Positions 17,469 to 26,469 are shown, counted from the stretch's first letter. The stretch: 64,000 nucleotides of DNA from Mesorhizobium sp. WSM3862 (GCF_002294985.1 NZ_NSGE01000008.1:1-64000), one strand, 5' to 3'. Notes: generated by a model not told the origin, from the sequence alone. Made by a program: numbers and translations.

Positions 17469-18461
17469 TTGACCGACTATATCGGGTTGCCGAAGGCCGA
17501 AGTGCACATCCACGTCGAGGGCTGCTTCGAGGCCGACGACGTGATCAGGAATTGCGAGGAGGCTGGCATCCCGCTGCGCGCGCCGCGCGACAGGCTCTTC
17601 GAGGCGCATGATCTGAAGAGCTTCCTCGAAATGCTCGACTGGCTGTGCGGCACGTTTCGTACGCGCGAGCAGCTGGCCATCACCGCCTATAAATTTGCGC
17701 GGCGCATGGCCAAGAGCGGCGTGCGCTACGCCGATGTCATCGTCAATCCGACCCACTGGCCGCACTGGCACCGGAACATCGCCGGGATGATCGACGCCTT
17801 CGATGCCGGGTTCGCGGCGGCCGAGCAGGATGGATACCCGCCGGTCGGGCTCTGCATCAGCCTGCTGCGCACCCAGTCGGCCGAGGACGCCATCGAACTG
17901 GTGGAGTTGCTGAGCAGGATCAGGCACCCGCGCGTCGTGGCCCTTTCGATCGACGGCAACGAGGCGGCCGCCGGGCGCACCGGTCCGCGCTTTGCCGAGG
18001 CGTTCCGCCGCGCCGCCACGGCCGGATTGCGACGCACCGTCCACGCCGGCGAGTCGAGCGGTCCCGAGGGCGTTCGCGACGCCATCGAGCTGCTTGGCGC
18101 CGATCGCATCGACCATGGCGTTCGCGCGATCGAGGAGCCGGCTCTGGTCGACCTGCTCGCACAGAGGCGAATTCCGCTCGGCGTCTGCCCGATCTCCAAC
18201 ATCGCACTCGGCGTCTATCCTTCGCTTGCCGAGCATCCGATCGACGCTCTGCGCAAAGCCGGCGTTCCCGTCTCCATCAACACCGACGATCCGGCGCTGC
18301 TCGGCACGACGCTCGAAGCCTCTTACGCCGCCTGCGCCGAGACCTTCGCCTGGGACACTGAAATAATCCGCCAGCTCGCCGCGACATCGGTGCATGCGAG
18401 CTACGCCGACCCGGCGGTGAAGGCGCGGATACTGGCGGATCTGACGGCCTGGCAGGGATAG
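17469..18461 (+). CDS. adenosine/adenine deaminase family protein
   Basis: This 330-residue TIM-barrel metal hydrolase carries HIH (residues 13-15), HAGES with His192 and Glu195, DHG with His216, and SINTDDPAL with Asp273 and Asp274. All zinc ligands and catalytic residues of the adenosine deaminase family are present. It would hydrolyse adenosine or adenine to inosine or hypoxanthine; the exact substrate is open. The start is TTG 17469, supported by CGGGAGG 6-12 bases upstream; no in-frame ATG gives the conserved N-terminus. Confidence 0.9.
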   Translation: MTDYIGLPKAEVHIHVEGCFEADDVIRNCEEAGIPLRAPRDRLFEAHDLKSFLEMLDWLCGTFRTREQLAITAYKFARRMAKSGVRYADVIVNPTHWPHWHRNIAGMIDAFDAGFAAAEQDGYPPVGLCISLLRTQSAEDAIELVELLSRIRHPRVVALSIDGNEAAAGRTGPRFAEAFRRAATAGLRRTVHAGESSGPEGVRDAIELLGADRIDHGVRAIEEPALVDLLAQRRIPLGVCPISNIALGVYPSLAEHPIDALRKAGVPVSINTDDPALLGTTLEASYAACAETFAWDTEIIRQLAATSVHASYADPAVKARILADLTAWQG

Positions 18462-18539
18462 GCGACGCTCGGCGGATAGGTGCTTTCACCACGCCGCCGA
18501 ACTGCATAAGGTGCCGAGACTCGGTCGAAAGGAGCCAGC

Positions 18540-18941
18540 ATGGTCACGCGACGCGCCGAATGTTCCTGCGGTCAGCTGTCGGCCACCTGCGCGGGCGAGC
18601 CGGTGCGCATCTCGGTGTGTCATTGCCTCGACTGCAAGCGGCGCACAGGCAGCGCCTTCAGCTACAATGTGCGCTTTGCCGAGGCCGATGTGACGATAGA
18701 CGGGCGCGCGCTGCAGTTCACGCGCACTGGCGAGCAGGGCGGGCAGATAACCTACAGCTTCTGCCCTGATTGCGGGACCACAGTGCACTATCGCATCGAC
18801 ACGCAGCCCGGCCTTACTGCGATTCCGGCAGGGACGTTCGCGGATCCGTCGTTCCCGCCGCCCTTCCAATCCTTCTACCACCGCAGCCGGCGCTGCGAAT
18901 GGGTCGAGATAACCGCCAAGCCGCTGACGAAGTTCGGCTGA
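18540..18941 (+). CDS. GFA family protein (glutathione-dependent formaldehyde-activating type)
   Basis: This 133-residue Zn-binding protein has Cys motifs in the family order: CSCG near residue 9, CHCLDC near residue 28, and FCPDCGTTV near residue 76. Family members bind two zinc ions; the founding member accelerates S-hydroxymethylglutathione formation, but most paralogs have unknown substrates. AAGGAG lies before the ATG. It follows the deaminase gene and ends 40 bases before the converging BKACE gene. Confidence 0.9.
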   Translation: MVTRRAECSCGQLSATCAGEPVRISVCHCLDCKRRTGSAFSYNVRFAEADVTIDGRALQFTRTGEQGGQITYSFCPDCGTTVHYRIDTQPGLTAIPAGTFADPSFPPPFQSFYHRSRRCEWVEITAKPLTKFG

Positions 18942-18981
18942 CTTTTGGCCTTGGGTCCTCCCCATGAGGCGAGGAACCAAG

Positions 18982-19704
18982 TCACGCCCGGCGATAGATC
19001 CTCACCGCCGCCTTCACCAGCGTCGCATTCCCGTCCGCCACCGTCCCATCAGGCAACTCCTTCCCATCCTCAAGCCCGACACGGGTCGAAAACTTCCGCG
19101 CCGCCGCCCGCTCGACGAAGGGCCACACGGTCGCGTTCTCGCCATGCAACAGGATCGAGCGGTGAATGCCTTCGCGTTGCAGCAGCGTTTCGATGCCGTC
19201 GGCGACGGCAAAGGCCTCCTCCAGCGTCTGCTCGGAAATCTCGATCAGGACGCGCAGCACCCGGCGGCCATGATCGAGGCTGGCCAGCCTGAGCGCATCG
19301 CCGATCGACGCCAGCCCGGCCTCGATGCCGACGCCGCGGTTGCGCAACGCTTCCATCACTTCGGGCGCCGCCGCCTCGCTGAGATTGACCGAGGCGTAGT
19401 CGGGCAGCTCATGCCAGCCGGCGATGGCGGCAATCGTGGGCCTGTCGTCCTTCTCGATCCAGGCGCCGGTCGAAACGCCGATCAGCGTGCCGGGGCAGGC
19501 GCGGCGCAGCGCCGTCACCGTCCGGTCCATCGCTTCCGGGGCAAGGCTTTCCTGCCGGTCGGCGCCGCGCGCATGCACATGCAGTTCGGCGGCACCCGCC
19601 GCAACCGAGGCCGCGCCGTCGCGTGCCATGGCATCCGGGTCGAGCGGCAGGGCGGGGTGAAAATCCGCGGGGCGGGCGCCGTTGATGCAGGCCTGGACGA
19701 TCAT
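18982..19704 (-). CDS. beta-keto acid cleavage enzyme (BKACE, DUF849 family)
   Basis: This 240-residue TIM barrel carries a Zn-binding LHVHARG motif (His42 and His44) and a later RVLIEISE segment typical of 3-keto-5-aminohexanoate cleavage-like enzymes. It is somewhat shorter than the roughly 270-310 residues usual for the family. Such enzymes condense a beta-keto acid with acetyl-CoA to give acetoacetate plus a new CoA ester. The substrate is unspecified. Its neighbours (GFA, HxlR regulator) give no pathway context. Confidence 0.82.
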   Translation of the reverse strand: MIVQACINGARPADFHPALPLDPDAMARDGAASVAAGAAELHVHARGADRQESLAPEAMDRTVTALRRACPGTLIGVSTGAWIEKDDRPTIAAIAGWHELPDYASVNLSEAAAPEVMEALRNRGVGIEAGLASIGDALRLASLDHGRRVLRVLIEISEQTLEEAFAVADGIETLLQREGIHRSILLHGENATVWPFVERAAARKFSTRVGLEDGKELPDGTVADGNATLVKAAVRIYRRA

Positions 19705-19840
19705 GGCGGTCGATCCTGTTCAGGCGGAGTCTAGCGCAGGGGTGCATAGACTGGAAACGGAACCTGGGGGCAGGATCTTATCGACGCCGCGATCCTTCGC
19801 CGTAGAACTCGACTTTGGGCAATTGGCGGCGTGGAACGCC

Positions 19841-20257
19841 TTACCCCAAATGCTCCTTCCTCAACCTCTTCTTCATCCGCTCCAGCGCCGGCTGGCCGCC
19901 TGCCGCGAGTTCCTTGGCAACCCGCGCCAAATCCTCATCCGCCTTTCGATATTTGCTGCCCCAAGCGCCAAGCGTGGCGAGTATCGGCAAAAGGTCGATG
20001 CCGGCCTCGGTCAGCCGGTAAATCGCTTTCAGCCTGTGGGTCGGGTCGTCGCTGCGGGTGAGGACGCCTTCGTCGACCAGGGTCTGCAACCGCTCGGCCA
20101 GCGTGCGCGACGAGATGCCTTCGTCCGACTGCAGGAACTCGCGAAAATGCCTTTTCCCGGCGAAGGCCAGGTCGCGGATGATGAGCAGCGTCCAGCGGTC
20201 GCCGATGAGCTCGAGCGACAGGCTGATCGGGCAGCCGGACCTTTCCTTCGTCGACAT
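19841..20257 (-). CDS. HxlR family transcriptional regulator
   Basis: This 138-residue winged helix-turn-helix protein has the family start with Cys9 (SGCPISLSLELIGDRWTLL), often a redox-sensing cysteine. The recognition region is FLQSDEGISSRTLAERLQTL, followed by the wing and YRLTEAG. It is transcribed divergently from the RibD-like reductase gene at 20363, separated by 105 AT-rich bases. It most likely controls that gene and itself. Confidence 0.92.
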   Translation of the reverse strand: MSTKERSGCPISLSLELIGDRWTLLIIRDLAFAGKRHFREFLQSDEGISSRTLAERLQTLVDEGVLTRSDDPTHRLKAIYRLTEAGIDLLPILATLGAWGSKYRKADEDLARVAKELAAGGQPALERMKKRLRKEHLG

Positions 20258-20362
20258 GAAGTTAGTTCCATTTGTAAATCACTTTTCAATTGACAGCATT
20301 CTTTCCGCGCGTCAAATGATTTCAAAAGTAAACCGTGTTTGGAGATGCGAGAGGACCGCGCA
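20258..20362. promoter_or_regulatory. divergent promoter/operator region between HxlR and reductase genes
   Basis: This 105-base AT-rich stretch has TTGACA (20290-20295) pointing toward the reductase gene. The segments TTTGTAAATCACTTTT and TTTCAAAAGTAAACC resemble GTAAA/TTTAC-type HxlR operator half-sites. The assignment is inferred from gene layout and base composition. Confidence 0.4.
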
Positions 20363-20950
20363 ATGAAAAAGCTCATCCTGCAAATGCAGATGTCGGTCGA
20401 CGGCTTCGTCGGCGCCGATGAGAACCGTCATTGGCAGCTTTGGGAATGGGGCGACGAGAGCGACTGGGACGACGAGCTCAAGCAGGACTTCAATGCCGTG
20501 TTCGCAACCGTCGACACGATTCTGCTCAGCCGCAAGATGGCCGAGGAGGGCTACCTCAATCACTGGGGCGATGCGGCGAGGAAATTTCCGCGAGACCGGT
20601 TCTATGCCTTCGCCCAGCGTATCGTGACAGCCGACAAGGTGGTGCTGAGCGACAGGCTGAAGGCGTCGCGGTGGGAGCGTACCAGGGTCGCGAGCGGCGA
20701 TCTGCCGCGCGAGATCAATGCGCTGAAGGCGGGCGAGGGCGGCGACATTGCCGTCTTCGGCGGCGCCGGCTTCGCCTCGGCGCTGATCGCCGCCGGGCTG
20801 GTCGACGAGTTCCAGCTCTTCATCAACCCGGCGGTGCTGGGTGCCGGTCGTCGCATCTTCGATCAGGGCGGCTTCGCCAGGCTGAAGCTCACCGGCTCGA
20901 AAGCCTATGCCTGCGGCATGGTGGTGAACCGCTACGCGCCGGCCGGGTGA
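20363..20950 (+). CDS. dihydrofolate reductase family protein (RibD C-terminal domain)
   Basis: This 195-residue protein begins MKKLILQMQMSVDGFVGADE, the common N-terminus of the YyaP/RibD-C family. It later has the NADPH-binding IAVFGGAGFASALIAAGLVDE and the segment LGAGRRIF. It is a putative NADPH-dependent reductase of unknown substrate. ATG 20363 with GAGGA upstream is preferred over ATG 20339. Divergent HxlR regulators next to such reductases are common, which suggests induction by a small electrophile or drug-like molecule. Confidence 0.88.
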   Translation: MKKLILQMQMSVDGFVGADENRHWQLWEWGDESDWDDELKQDFNAVFATVDTILLSRKMAEEGYLNHWGDAARKFPRDRFYAFAQRIVTADKVVLSDRLKASRWERTRVASGDLPREINALKAGEGGDIAVFGGAGFASALIAAGLVDEFQLFINPAVLGAGRRIFDQGGFARLKLTGSKAYACGMVVNRYAPAG

Positions 20951-21036
20951 GGCTTGAATCAATCTGGCAGCACGCCGTCTCAACCGCTTGTTCGGTTGTC
21001 GTTTCCCGGCGAATTGCGAACCGTCAGTGCCATGCC

Positions 21037-21234
21037 TTACCCGCCTGGATGCGACGCCAGCGCGTTGGTTTCCCGATACCCCGCCTCGTCGTTGGCCGCG
21101 GCGGCGAACCGCCGGGCTTCGTGCGACGTGAGACCGATGAGCGCGCGCCCGGCATGTTCGGCGGGCTTGTCATTGGCCATGTCGAACACCGCCCAGCTAT
21201 GATGAGGCGGTTCTTGCACCGCTACGAATCTCAT
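21037..21234 (-). CDS. small hypothetical protein (65 aa)
   Basis: The product begins MRFVAVQEPPHHSWAVFDMA and continues with an acidic and Ala-rich helical half (EARRFAAAANDEAGYRE). GCGGGGG lies upstream of the ATG. The mixture of a short beta-rich N-terminus and a helical C-terminus resembles small rhizobial conserved proteins. No domain is recognised. It stands alone between convergent and divergent neighbours. Confidence 0.55.
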   Translation of the reverse strand: MRFVAVQEPPHHSWAVFDMANDKPAEHAGRALIGLTSHEARRFAAAANDEAGYRETNALASHPGG

Positions 21235-21365
21235 TTGAGCCCCCGCTCTGACGGGATGCTAATGTAGCAGATGCTTTCTGTCGGTCTGTGACGGAAGCCA
21301 CGCAAACAAGACGCGTCCACCGATTATTTTGGCAGGGGAAGTCTGCGGTGAGCCTTCAGTCGCCG

Positions 21366-22610
21366 TCACTGCCCGGCCTGGTCCGCGTCCGTCAGCGTGC
21401 CGAGGAAAGCGACGATGTCGTCGATCTCGGCGTCGGTCAGCGCCGGCTTCTCGCCTGGTTTCCTGCCGTTGAAGGGCGGGTCGGTGTTGAGGTTTCCCCA
21501 GTAGGCCTTTGGCAGATCGTCGAATTTCTCGACCGTGCCGTCCGCGTTCTTCGGATACCAGCGGCCGGGATCTGTGTCGCGAGTGGCGTAGAAGGCGACC
21601 GCCTCGCGCAGCGACTGGACATAGCCGTTGTGGAAGAAGCTTTTGCGCAGCGCGACATTGCGCAGGGTTGGCGTCTTGAACAGGCCGCAATACTCGCTCC
21701 GGCCCTTGAAGTCGGCCCGCAGCGGCCCGCACAGCCCGAGGTCGAGATAATTGGGATCGGCGTTGGCCGGGATCGCCTGGTTGCGCGGCACGGCGATGGC
21801 GATCAGGCCGTAATCGGTGAATTGCGGCGGCTCGCCGTCATTTGCCGGCTCGCTCAGATGGCAGCTCGCGCAATTGCCTTTGTTTGCGTCCTCGAACAGC
21901 GCACGGCCGCGCAACTCCTGCGCGGTCAACTGCGCCTTGCCAGCAAGGAAGGCGTCGTAGCGGCTGGAATAGGGGTAGAAGTCGGCGCTGCTCTGCTCGA
22001 AGGTGCCGAGCGCCTCGACCGCCGCGTCGAAGGCATCCTGCTGATGGTCGAAAATATCCGCGCCGAACGCCGCCTTGAACGCGTCGGCATAGGGCGCTTT
22101 GCGCAAGGCGGCGACCACGGCGGCTTCATCCTTGTTGCCCATCTCGAACGGCGACAGCAGCGGGATCCTCGCCTGGTCCTTGCCGTGGTCGGCGCGCCCG
22201 TCCCAAGTCAATCCGCCGGTCGGGCCATTGTCGACGCTTTCGTCGCCCTCGTCCTCGGAATCGTAGAAATGCTCGGTGAAGGCGGGCGCCGCCTGCAGGT
22301 AGCGCAGCGACGGCACCGCGCGCAGGCCAGGCCGGTCGAGGTTCGGCCCGCCCATCTCGACCGGCGCGGCGGAGGCCGGACCGAAGGCGTGGTTGGGATC
22401 GTGGCAGGACGAGCAGGCCTGTCTGCCGGAAGCCGACAGCGATGGGTCGAAGAACATTCTTCGCCCGATCGCCGTCAGTGCTTCGGCGCGTGCGAAGGCT
22501 TGCGTGCGTGACATCGGGCCAGGATGGACGCCATCTGCCGGCGCGCCGGCGGCGGGCCAAAGGACGGCGACGGCAACAGCGGCGAGCGTGGCAGATTTCC
22601 GTGGTGTCAT
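21366..22610 (-). CDS. dihaem cytochrome c peroxidase/MauG family protein
   Basis: This 414-residue exported protein has a signal peptide (about residues 1-25, ending PAAGAPA) and two c-type haem sites, CSSCH (66-70) and CASCH (247-251). The family segments FDPSLSASG, TWDGRADH, FKTPTLRNVA, FFHNG and a C-terminal LTDAEIDDIVAFL are present. It acts in the periplasm, reducing H2O2 or carrying out MauG-like oxidations. ATG 22610 gives the signal peptide directly; an upstream extension to 22700 is not protein-like. It diverges from the OsmC gene. Confidence 0.93.
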   Translation of the reverse strand: MTPRKSATLAAVAVAVLWPAAGAPADGVHPGPMSRTQAFARAEALTAIGRRMFFDPSLSASGRQACSSCHDPNHAFGPASAAPVEMGGPNLDRPGLRAVPSLRYLQAAPAFTEHFYDSEDEGDESVDNGPTGGLTWDGRADHGKDQARIPLLSPFEMGNKDEAAVVAALRKAPYADAFKAAFGADIFDHQQDAFDAAVEALGTFEQSSADFYPYSSRYDAFLAGKAQLTAQELRGRALFEDANKGNCASCHLSEPANDGEPPQFTDYGLIAIAVPRNQAIPANADPNYLDLGLCGPLRADFKGRSEYCGLFKTPTLRNVALRKSFFHNGYVQSLREAVAFYATRDTDPGRWYPKNADGTVEKFDDLPKAYWGNLNTDPPFNGRKPGEKPALTDAEIDDIVAFLGTLTDADQAGQ

Positions 22611-22817
22611 GACCCTCAATCCCGTTTGCCATTGGCCCGGCAGCGCGGTGCCGCGGATTGTTGACTGGCGGAGCCAAATTGCCAAGCCGGTACGCGGCAA
22701 ATCCGCTCTCCACGGACATCTCCTCGCACGAAGAGAACCGCAGCTGCACCCTGGATGGTTGCCGAGATAAATTCCCGTCCGCTATCAATGGCCTCCAAAC
22801 CGGACGAAGGACATTCG

Positions 22818-23240
22818 ATGAGCGAGCTGAAGATCAGAACGCGTGCGACCGGCGCCTCCGCCGTGCTGCCGCCGGGCGGCCTGCCGGCGGTAACGACGCC
22901 GACCGGCGGCACGGTCGACGTGGTGACTGCGGTCAGCGCGCCGGGCTTCAACCCGCTCGACCTGCTCTATGCCTCCTTGGCCGCCTGCATGGTGCTGAGC
23001 GCCCGCATCGCCGCCACCCGCCTCGGCGTCGCCGACCGGCTTGGCGAGGTGAAGGCGGATGTCGGCGGCGAGAAGGCGAAGGACGAGCCGGCGCGGGTCG
23101 AGACATTCACCATCAGGCTGCAGATCGCAGGCGATCTCGACGCGGCGACCAAGCAGCGCATCGTCGAGGACGCCGAGACGATCTGCACCGTCTCCAACAC
23201 GCTGCGCGGCGCGCCGGCGCTGCACGCGATGCTGGGGTGA
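22818..23240 (+). CDS. OsmC family peroxiredoxin-like protein
   Basis: This 140-residue OsmC/Ohr-fold protein has the two redox cysteines placed as in the family: Cys57 in YASLAACMVLSA and Cys123 in AETICTVSNTL. Such proteins reduce organic hydroperoxides. ATG 22818 is preferred because it gives a family-typical N-terminus and has GAAGGA upstream. Its TGA overlaps the GTG of the next gene, a carboxymuconolactone decarboxylase-family protein, so the two are translationally coupled. Confidence 0.88.
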   Translation: MSELKIRTRATGASAVLPPGGLPAVTTPTGGTVDVVTAVSAPGFNPLDLLYASLAACMVLSARIAATRLGVADRLGEVKADVGGEKAKDEPARVETFTIRLQIAGDLDAATKQRIVEDAETICTVSNTLRGAPALHAMLG

Positions 23241-23773
23241 GGGGCGTGGCGCATCTCTCTGCGATCGACTATGCGACCGCCTCCGACGAAATCCGCGCCG
23301 AGCATGACCGGGAGCTTGCGCTGCGCGGCCGCATGACCAACATGAAGCGCATCCTGCTTCACTCGCCGGCCGCGCACCGCATCTATGCCGAATGGTTCAC
23401 GCTGCGCGATCTCCTGCGTCCGACGCTCGAAGACCGAGCGATCTGGCTGTTTTCGAAGGTGATCGCCGAGACGATGCGCGCCGAGATCCCGGTCACCTTC
23501 TTCCGTCGCGCGCTGATCGATTCCGGCCTCGATCCGGATCTGATTGAACCCAGCCCCGACGAAGCGCGGCTGATGTCCTTCGGCAGGGCGCTCGCCGCCG
23601 ACGCCAATGCCGTTGCCGACGAGACCTGGGCCGCGCTCAAGGCCCGCTACGACGAAACGTTGCTCGTCAACCTCGTCGCCTTCGCCGGCATCATGGTGGC
23701 GACCTGCGTCTTCACCAATGGAGTGAAGGTGGATCTCGATCCGGAACTGGAGGGGTACCGCCGGAACGCTTGA
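23237..23773 (+). CDS. carboxymuconolactone decarboxylase (AhpD-fold) family protein, lacking CxxC
   Basis: This 178-residue helical protein has the AhpD-like layout: HLSAIDYATAS at the start, RGRMTNMKRILLHSP, a central helix before TFFRRALID, and LVNLVAFAGIMVATCVFTN near the end. Family members normally carry a CxxC just before the FxR segment; here that position reads AEIP and the only Cys is near the C-terminus. A thiol peroxidase function is therefore doubtful. The start is GTG 23237 (overlapping the OsmC stop) or GTG 23246. Confidence 0.75.
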   Translation: MRGVAHLSAIDYATASDEIRAEHDRELALRGRMTNMKRILLHSPAAHRIYAEWFTLRDLLRPTLEDRAIWLFSKVIAETMRAEIPVTFFRRALIDSGLDPDLIEPSPDEARLMSFGRALAADANAVADETWAALKARYDETLLVNLVAFAGIMVATCVFTNGVKVDLDPELEGYRRNA

Positions 23774-23859
23774 GGTGAAGGACCCCGGGGCTGGCCGTTG
23801 CCTTGCTCTGCCTGCTGCGCATAGACTGAGCCCGGGAACGAGCGATCGGGGGGACCTCG

Positions 23860-25290
23860 ATGCGTTGGCGTGTGGGCTTGCTTGTGTTGGCAGCGGCTCT
23901 GCTGGCCGGATGCGTCGCCAATGACGTCGAGCCCATCAACACCCATGTGACGCAAGTCGGGCCTGGCTCGCCGGACTACCTTCCCGATGCTCCCGCCGAC
24001 GGGTCGACCGTGGTCGCGCTGTCCTTCTCTGGCGGCGGCACGCGCGCCACCGCCTTCAGCTACGGCGTGCTTCGGGCGCTCGACGATGTCGTGGCCGGCA
24101 GCGGCGGGCGAGCGCATACGCTGATCGACGACGTGCGCGTCGTCGGCGGCGTTTCTGGCGGTGCGGTGACGGCGGCCTATCTCGGCTACAAAGGGCGTGG
24201 TTACCGCGAGCTTCGCGAGCGCTTCTTGCTGCGCGATGCTGAGAGCTCGCTGCACACCGCCAAGCTCGCTCCGGCCAATCTGGCGCGGCTGTGGAAAGGC
24301 GGCGTCAACGACCGCAACACCTTTGCCGCGTGGCTGGACAGGAACCTGTTCGACGGTGCCACATACAGCGCCTTCAGACGTCCCGGCGCCCCGCTGGTCT
24401 GGATCCACGCCTCCGACATCTACAACGGCACGGCCTTCGGCTTCACCTACGACCGCTTCGCGGCTATTTGCAGCGATCTCGACAGGCTTCGTATCGCCGA
24501 TGCGGTGGCGGCCTCGGCGGCGTTCCCCGCGGTGTTCGCGCCGGTTGTCGTCTCGACGACCACGCCGACAACCAGATGCAACTACAAGCAGCCGGACTGG
24601 ATCGAACGCGGTCTCAACGATCCGGAGGCACCGGAACGGGTCAAGGCCGCGGCTCGCGCCATGGAGTCCTACCAGAACAACGACCGCGTCAACTACATCA
24701 AGCTGCTCGACGGCGGATTGACCGACAACATCGCGGTGGTCGGCTTCGCGGAATCGCTCGACATCGCCGGCAGTCCGCACAGCCCGTTGTCGCCGCAGGC
24801 GGCGGTGAGGATGCGAACGCTGATCATGATCGTTGCCGATGCGGGCCGCAGGAAAGAACCCGACTGGGTCAAGGTCAAGCAGGGACCGGGCCTGGTCGAC
24901 ATGATCGACGCCACCGCCGGCACCTCGATCGCGTCCTCGGTGCGCGACGAATTCGATTCCCTCAAGCTCGAATTCCGGCTGTGGCGCGAAAAGCTGGTCA
25001 AATATCGCTGCAGCCTGCCGGCGGCGGCGGTAGCGCGCTACCGCGGCGGCCTGTCCGGCTGGAAGTGCCGCGACGTCCAGATGGTGGTTGAACTGGTCTC
25101 CTTCGCCGACCTGCCGCCAGACGAGGCAGCCGCGCTGAACGTCATCCCGACCCGGCTGAGGCTGACGCCGGAGCAGGTCGAGCGGACCATCCAGGCCGGC
25201 CGCGACGCGGTGCGCCTCAACCCGCGCCTGCAGCAGGCATTCCGCCGCGCTCAGGGTCGCGCGGGCTTCGTTGTGGCTGGTTCGCAGTAA
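23860..25290 (+). CDS. patatin-like phospholipase, lipoprotein
   Basis: This 476-residue protein begins with a lipoprotein signal ending LLAGC (lipidated Cys18). The patatin catalytic elements are present: oxyanion loop SFSGGGTRA (56-63), nucleophile Ser99 in GGVSGGAV, and the dyad Asp284 in LLDGGLTDN. It would be anchored in an inner or outer membrane leaflet and act as an acyl hydrolase. The mature part is long for a minimal patatin and has extra C-terminal helices (about residues 330-476). GGGGGGA precedes the ATG. Confidence 0.9.
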   Translation: MRWRVGLLVLAAALLAGCVANDVEPINTHVTQVGPGSPDYLPDAPADGSTVVALSFSGGGTRATAFSYGVLRALDDVVAGSGGRAHTLIDDVRVVGGVSGGAVTAAYLGYKGRGYRELRERFLLRDAESSLHTAKLAPANLARLWKGGVNDRNTFAAWLDRNLFDGATYSAFRRPGAPLVWIHASDIYNGTAFGFTYDRFAAICSDLDRLRIADAVAASAAFPAVFAPVVVSTTTPTTRCNYKQPDWIERGLNDPEAPERVKAAARAMESYQNNDRVNYIKLLDGGLTDNIAVVGFAESLDIAGSPHSPLSPQAAVRMRTLIMIVADAGRRKEPDWVKVKQGPGLVDMIDATAGTSIASSVRDEFDSLKLEFRLWREKLVKYRCSLPAAAVARYRGGLSGWKCRDVQMVVELVSFADLPPDEAAALNVIPTRLRLTPEQVERTIQAGRDAVRLNPRLQQAFRRAQGRAGFVVAGSQ

Positions 25291-25370
25291 GACCGCGCGC
25301 CATTTCCGCAGGAATCGGGTGGCCGCCGCTTCGCCTCCGCCCCACTTTGATGGCATCGAAGGAGGCGCTC

Positions 25371-26114
25371 ATGACTGTCCATTCCCTCAACACCAAACGT
25401 GCCGGACGCTCCGCCGAATCCCGTGTCGCCGCGCAGGACTGGCGCGCGCTCGTCTCCGAGCTCAACGCCCAGGGCTGCGCTGTCATACCCGGCCTGCTTT
25501 CGCCGGAGGAATGCGCCGAAATCGCCGCGCTCTATCCGCACGAAGAACATTTCCGCAGCCATGTGGTGATGGCGCGCCATGGCTTCGGCAGGGGCGAGTA
25601 CCGCTATTTCCGTTATCCGCTGCCTGATCTGATCGAGGGCCTGCGCACTGCGCTTTATCCACGGCTCGCCGACGTCGCCAATGACTGGAACGAGAAGATG
25701 GGCGCCGCGCTCCGTTACCCTTCCGACCACGCCGCCTTCCTCAAGCGTTGCCACGACGAGGGCCAAACCAAGCCGACGCCGCTTCTGCTGCAATACGGCC
25801 CCGGCGACTTCAACTGTCTTCACCAGGATCTCTATGGCGCGCTCGCCTTTCCGCTGCAGGTGGCGATCCTGCTCTCCGAACCCGGCAAGGATTTCACCGG
25901 CGGCGAATTCGTGCTGACCGAGCAGCGCCCGCGCATGCAGAGCCGCGCCGAGGTGGTGCCGCTCAAGCGCGGCGACGCGGTGATCTTCGCCGTGCACAAC
26001 CGGCCCGTGGAGGGCACGCGAGGTTACTATCGCGTCAACCTGCGCCACGGCGTCAGCCGCCTGCGCTCGGGCAGGCGACATACGCTCGGTATCATCTTCC
26101 ACGACGCGAGGTGA
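25371..26114 (+). CDS. 2OG-Fe(II) oxygenase
   Basis: This 247-residue double-stranded beta-helix dioxygenase has Fe ligands His151 and Asp153 in NCLHQDLYG and a distal His226 in RVNLRHGVSR, with Arg residues after it for 2-oxoglutarate. The segment FTGGEFVLTEQRPR is typical of prolyl-hydroxylase-like members. ATG 25371 is selected over ATG 25347 because GGAGG sits five bases upstream. Such enzymes hydroxylate proteins, nucleic acids or small molecules; the substrate is not evident. Confidence 0.88.
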   Translation: MTVHSLNTKRAGRSAESRVAAQDWRALVSELNAQGCAVIPGLLSPEECAEIAALYPHEEHFRSHVVMARHGFGRGEYRYFRYPLPDLIEGLRTALYPRLADVANDWNEKMGAALRYPSDHAAFLKRCHDEGQTKPTPLLLQYGPGDFNCLHQDLYGALAFPLQVAILLSEPGKDFTGGEFVLTEQRPRMQSRAEVVPLKRGDAVIFAVHNRPVEGTRGYYRVNLRHGVSRLRSGRRHTLGIIFHDAR

Positions 26115-26142
26115 CACCCCTCCGAGGCGGCTTTTCTCGGCT

Positions 26143-26469
26143 CTACGTTCCAGGCCGCCGATAACGGATCGATTTCGCCCTGCTTAGCGCGTCCATCGTC
26201 TCCTCGACGCTGAGGAGGACGGTGGTCTCGCAGGAGCTGAGTGCCCCTCCGGCACCGATGGCGAGCACGACGGACGCCATCGAAACATTGTCCGGCGCCT
26301 CCCACAGGTTCCACCCGTCGTGTTCGCCGAACGCATACCAGAACCCGTGCAGCTTTCCGCCGACCGATTCTATGTATGAGCTGGCCGCCTTGCGGCGATC
26401 CTCGGGGTTTTCGATCATTCGCGCTCAGGTCTCGGGCGTGTAGCTGAAGCGCGTCAGGTACATGGCCAT
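26143..26469 (-). pseudogene. GYD-domain protein interrupted by an in-frame TGA
   Basis: The frame starts at ATG 26469 behind GGGAGGTCAACC and reads MAMYLTRFSYTPET, then TGA (26425-26427), then AR-MIENPEDRRKAASSY in the same frame. The downstream part shows GYD features (GGKLHGFWYAFGEHDGWN, LWEAPDNVSM). In homologs a Trp (TGG) is expected at the stop, so a single G to A change explains it. The longest intact frame (26143-26418, 91 aa) lacks the first beta-strand and its Met has no clear ribosome binding site. The gene is probably inactive unless there is reinitiation or a sequencing error. Confidence 0.8.
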
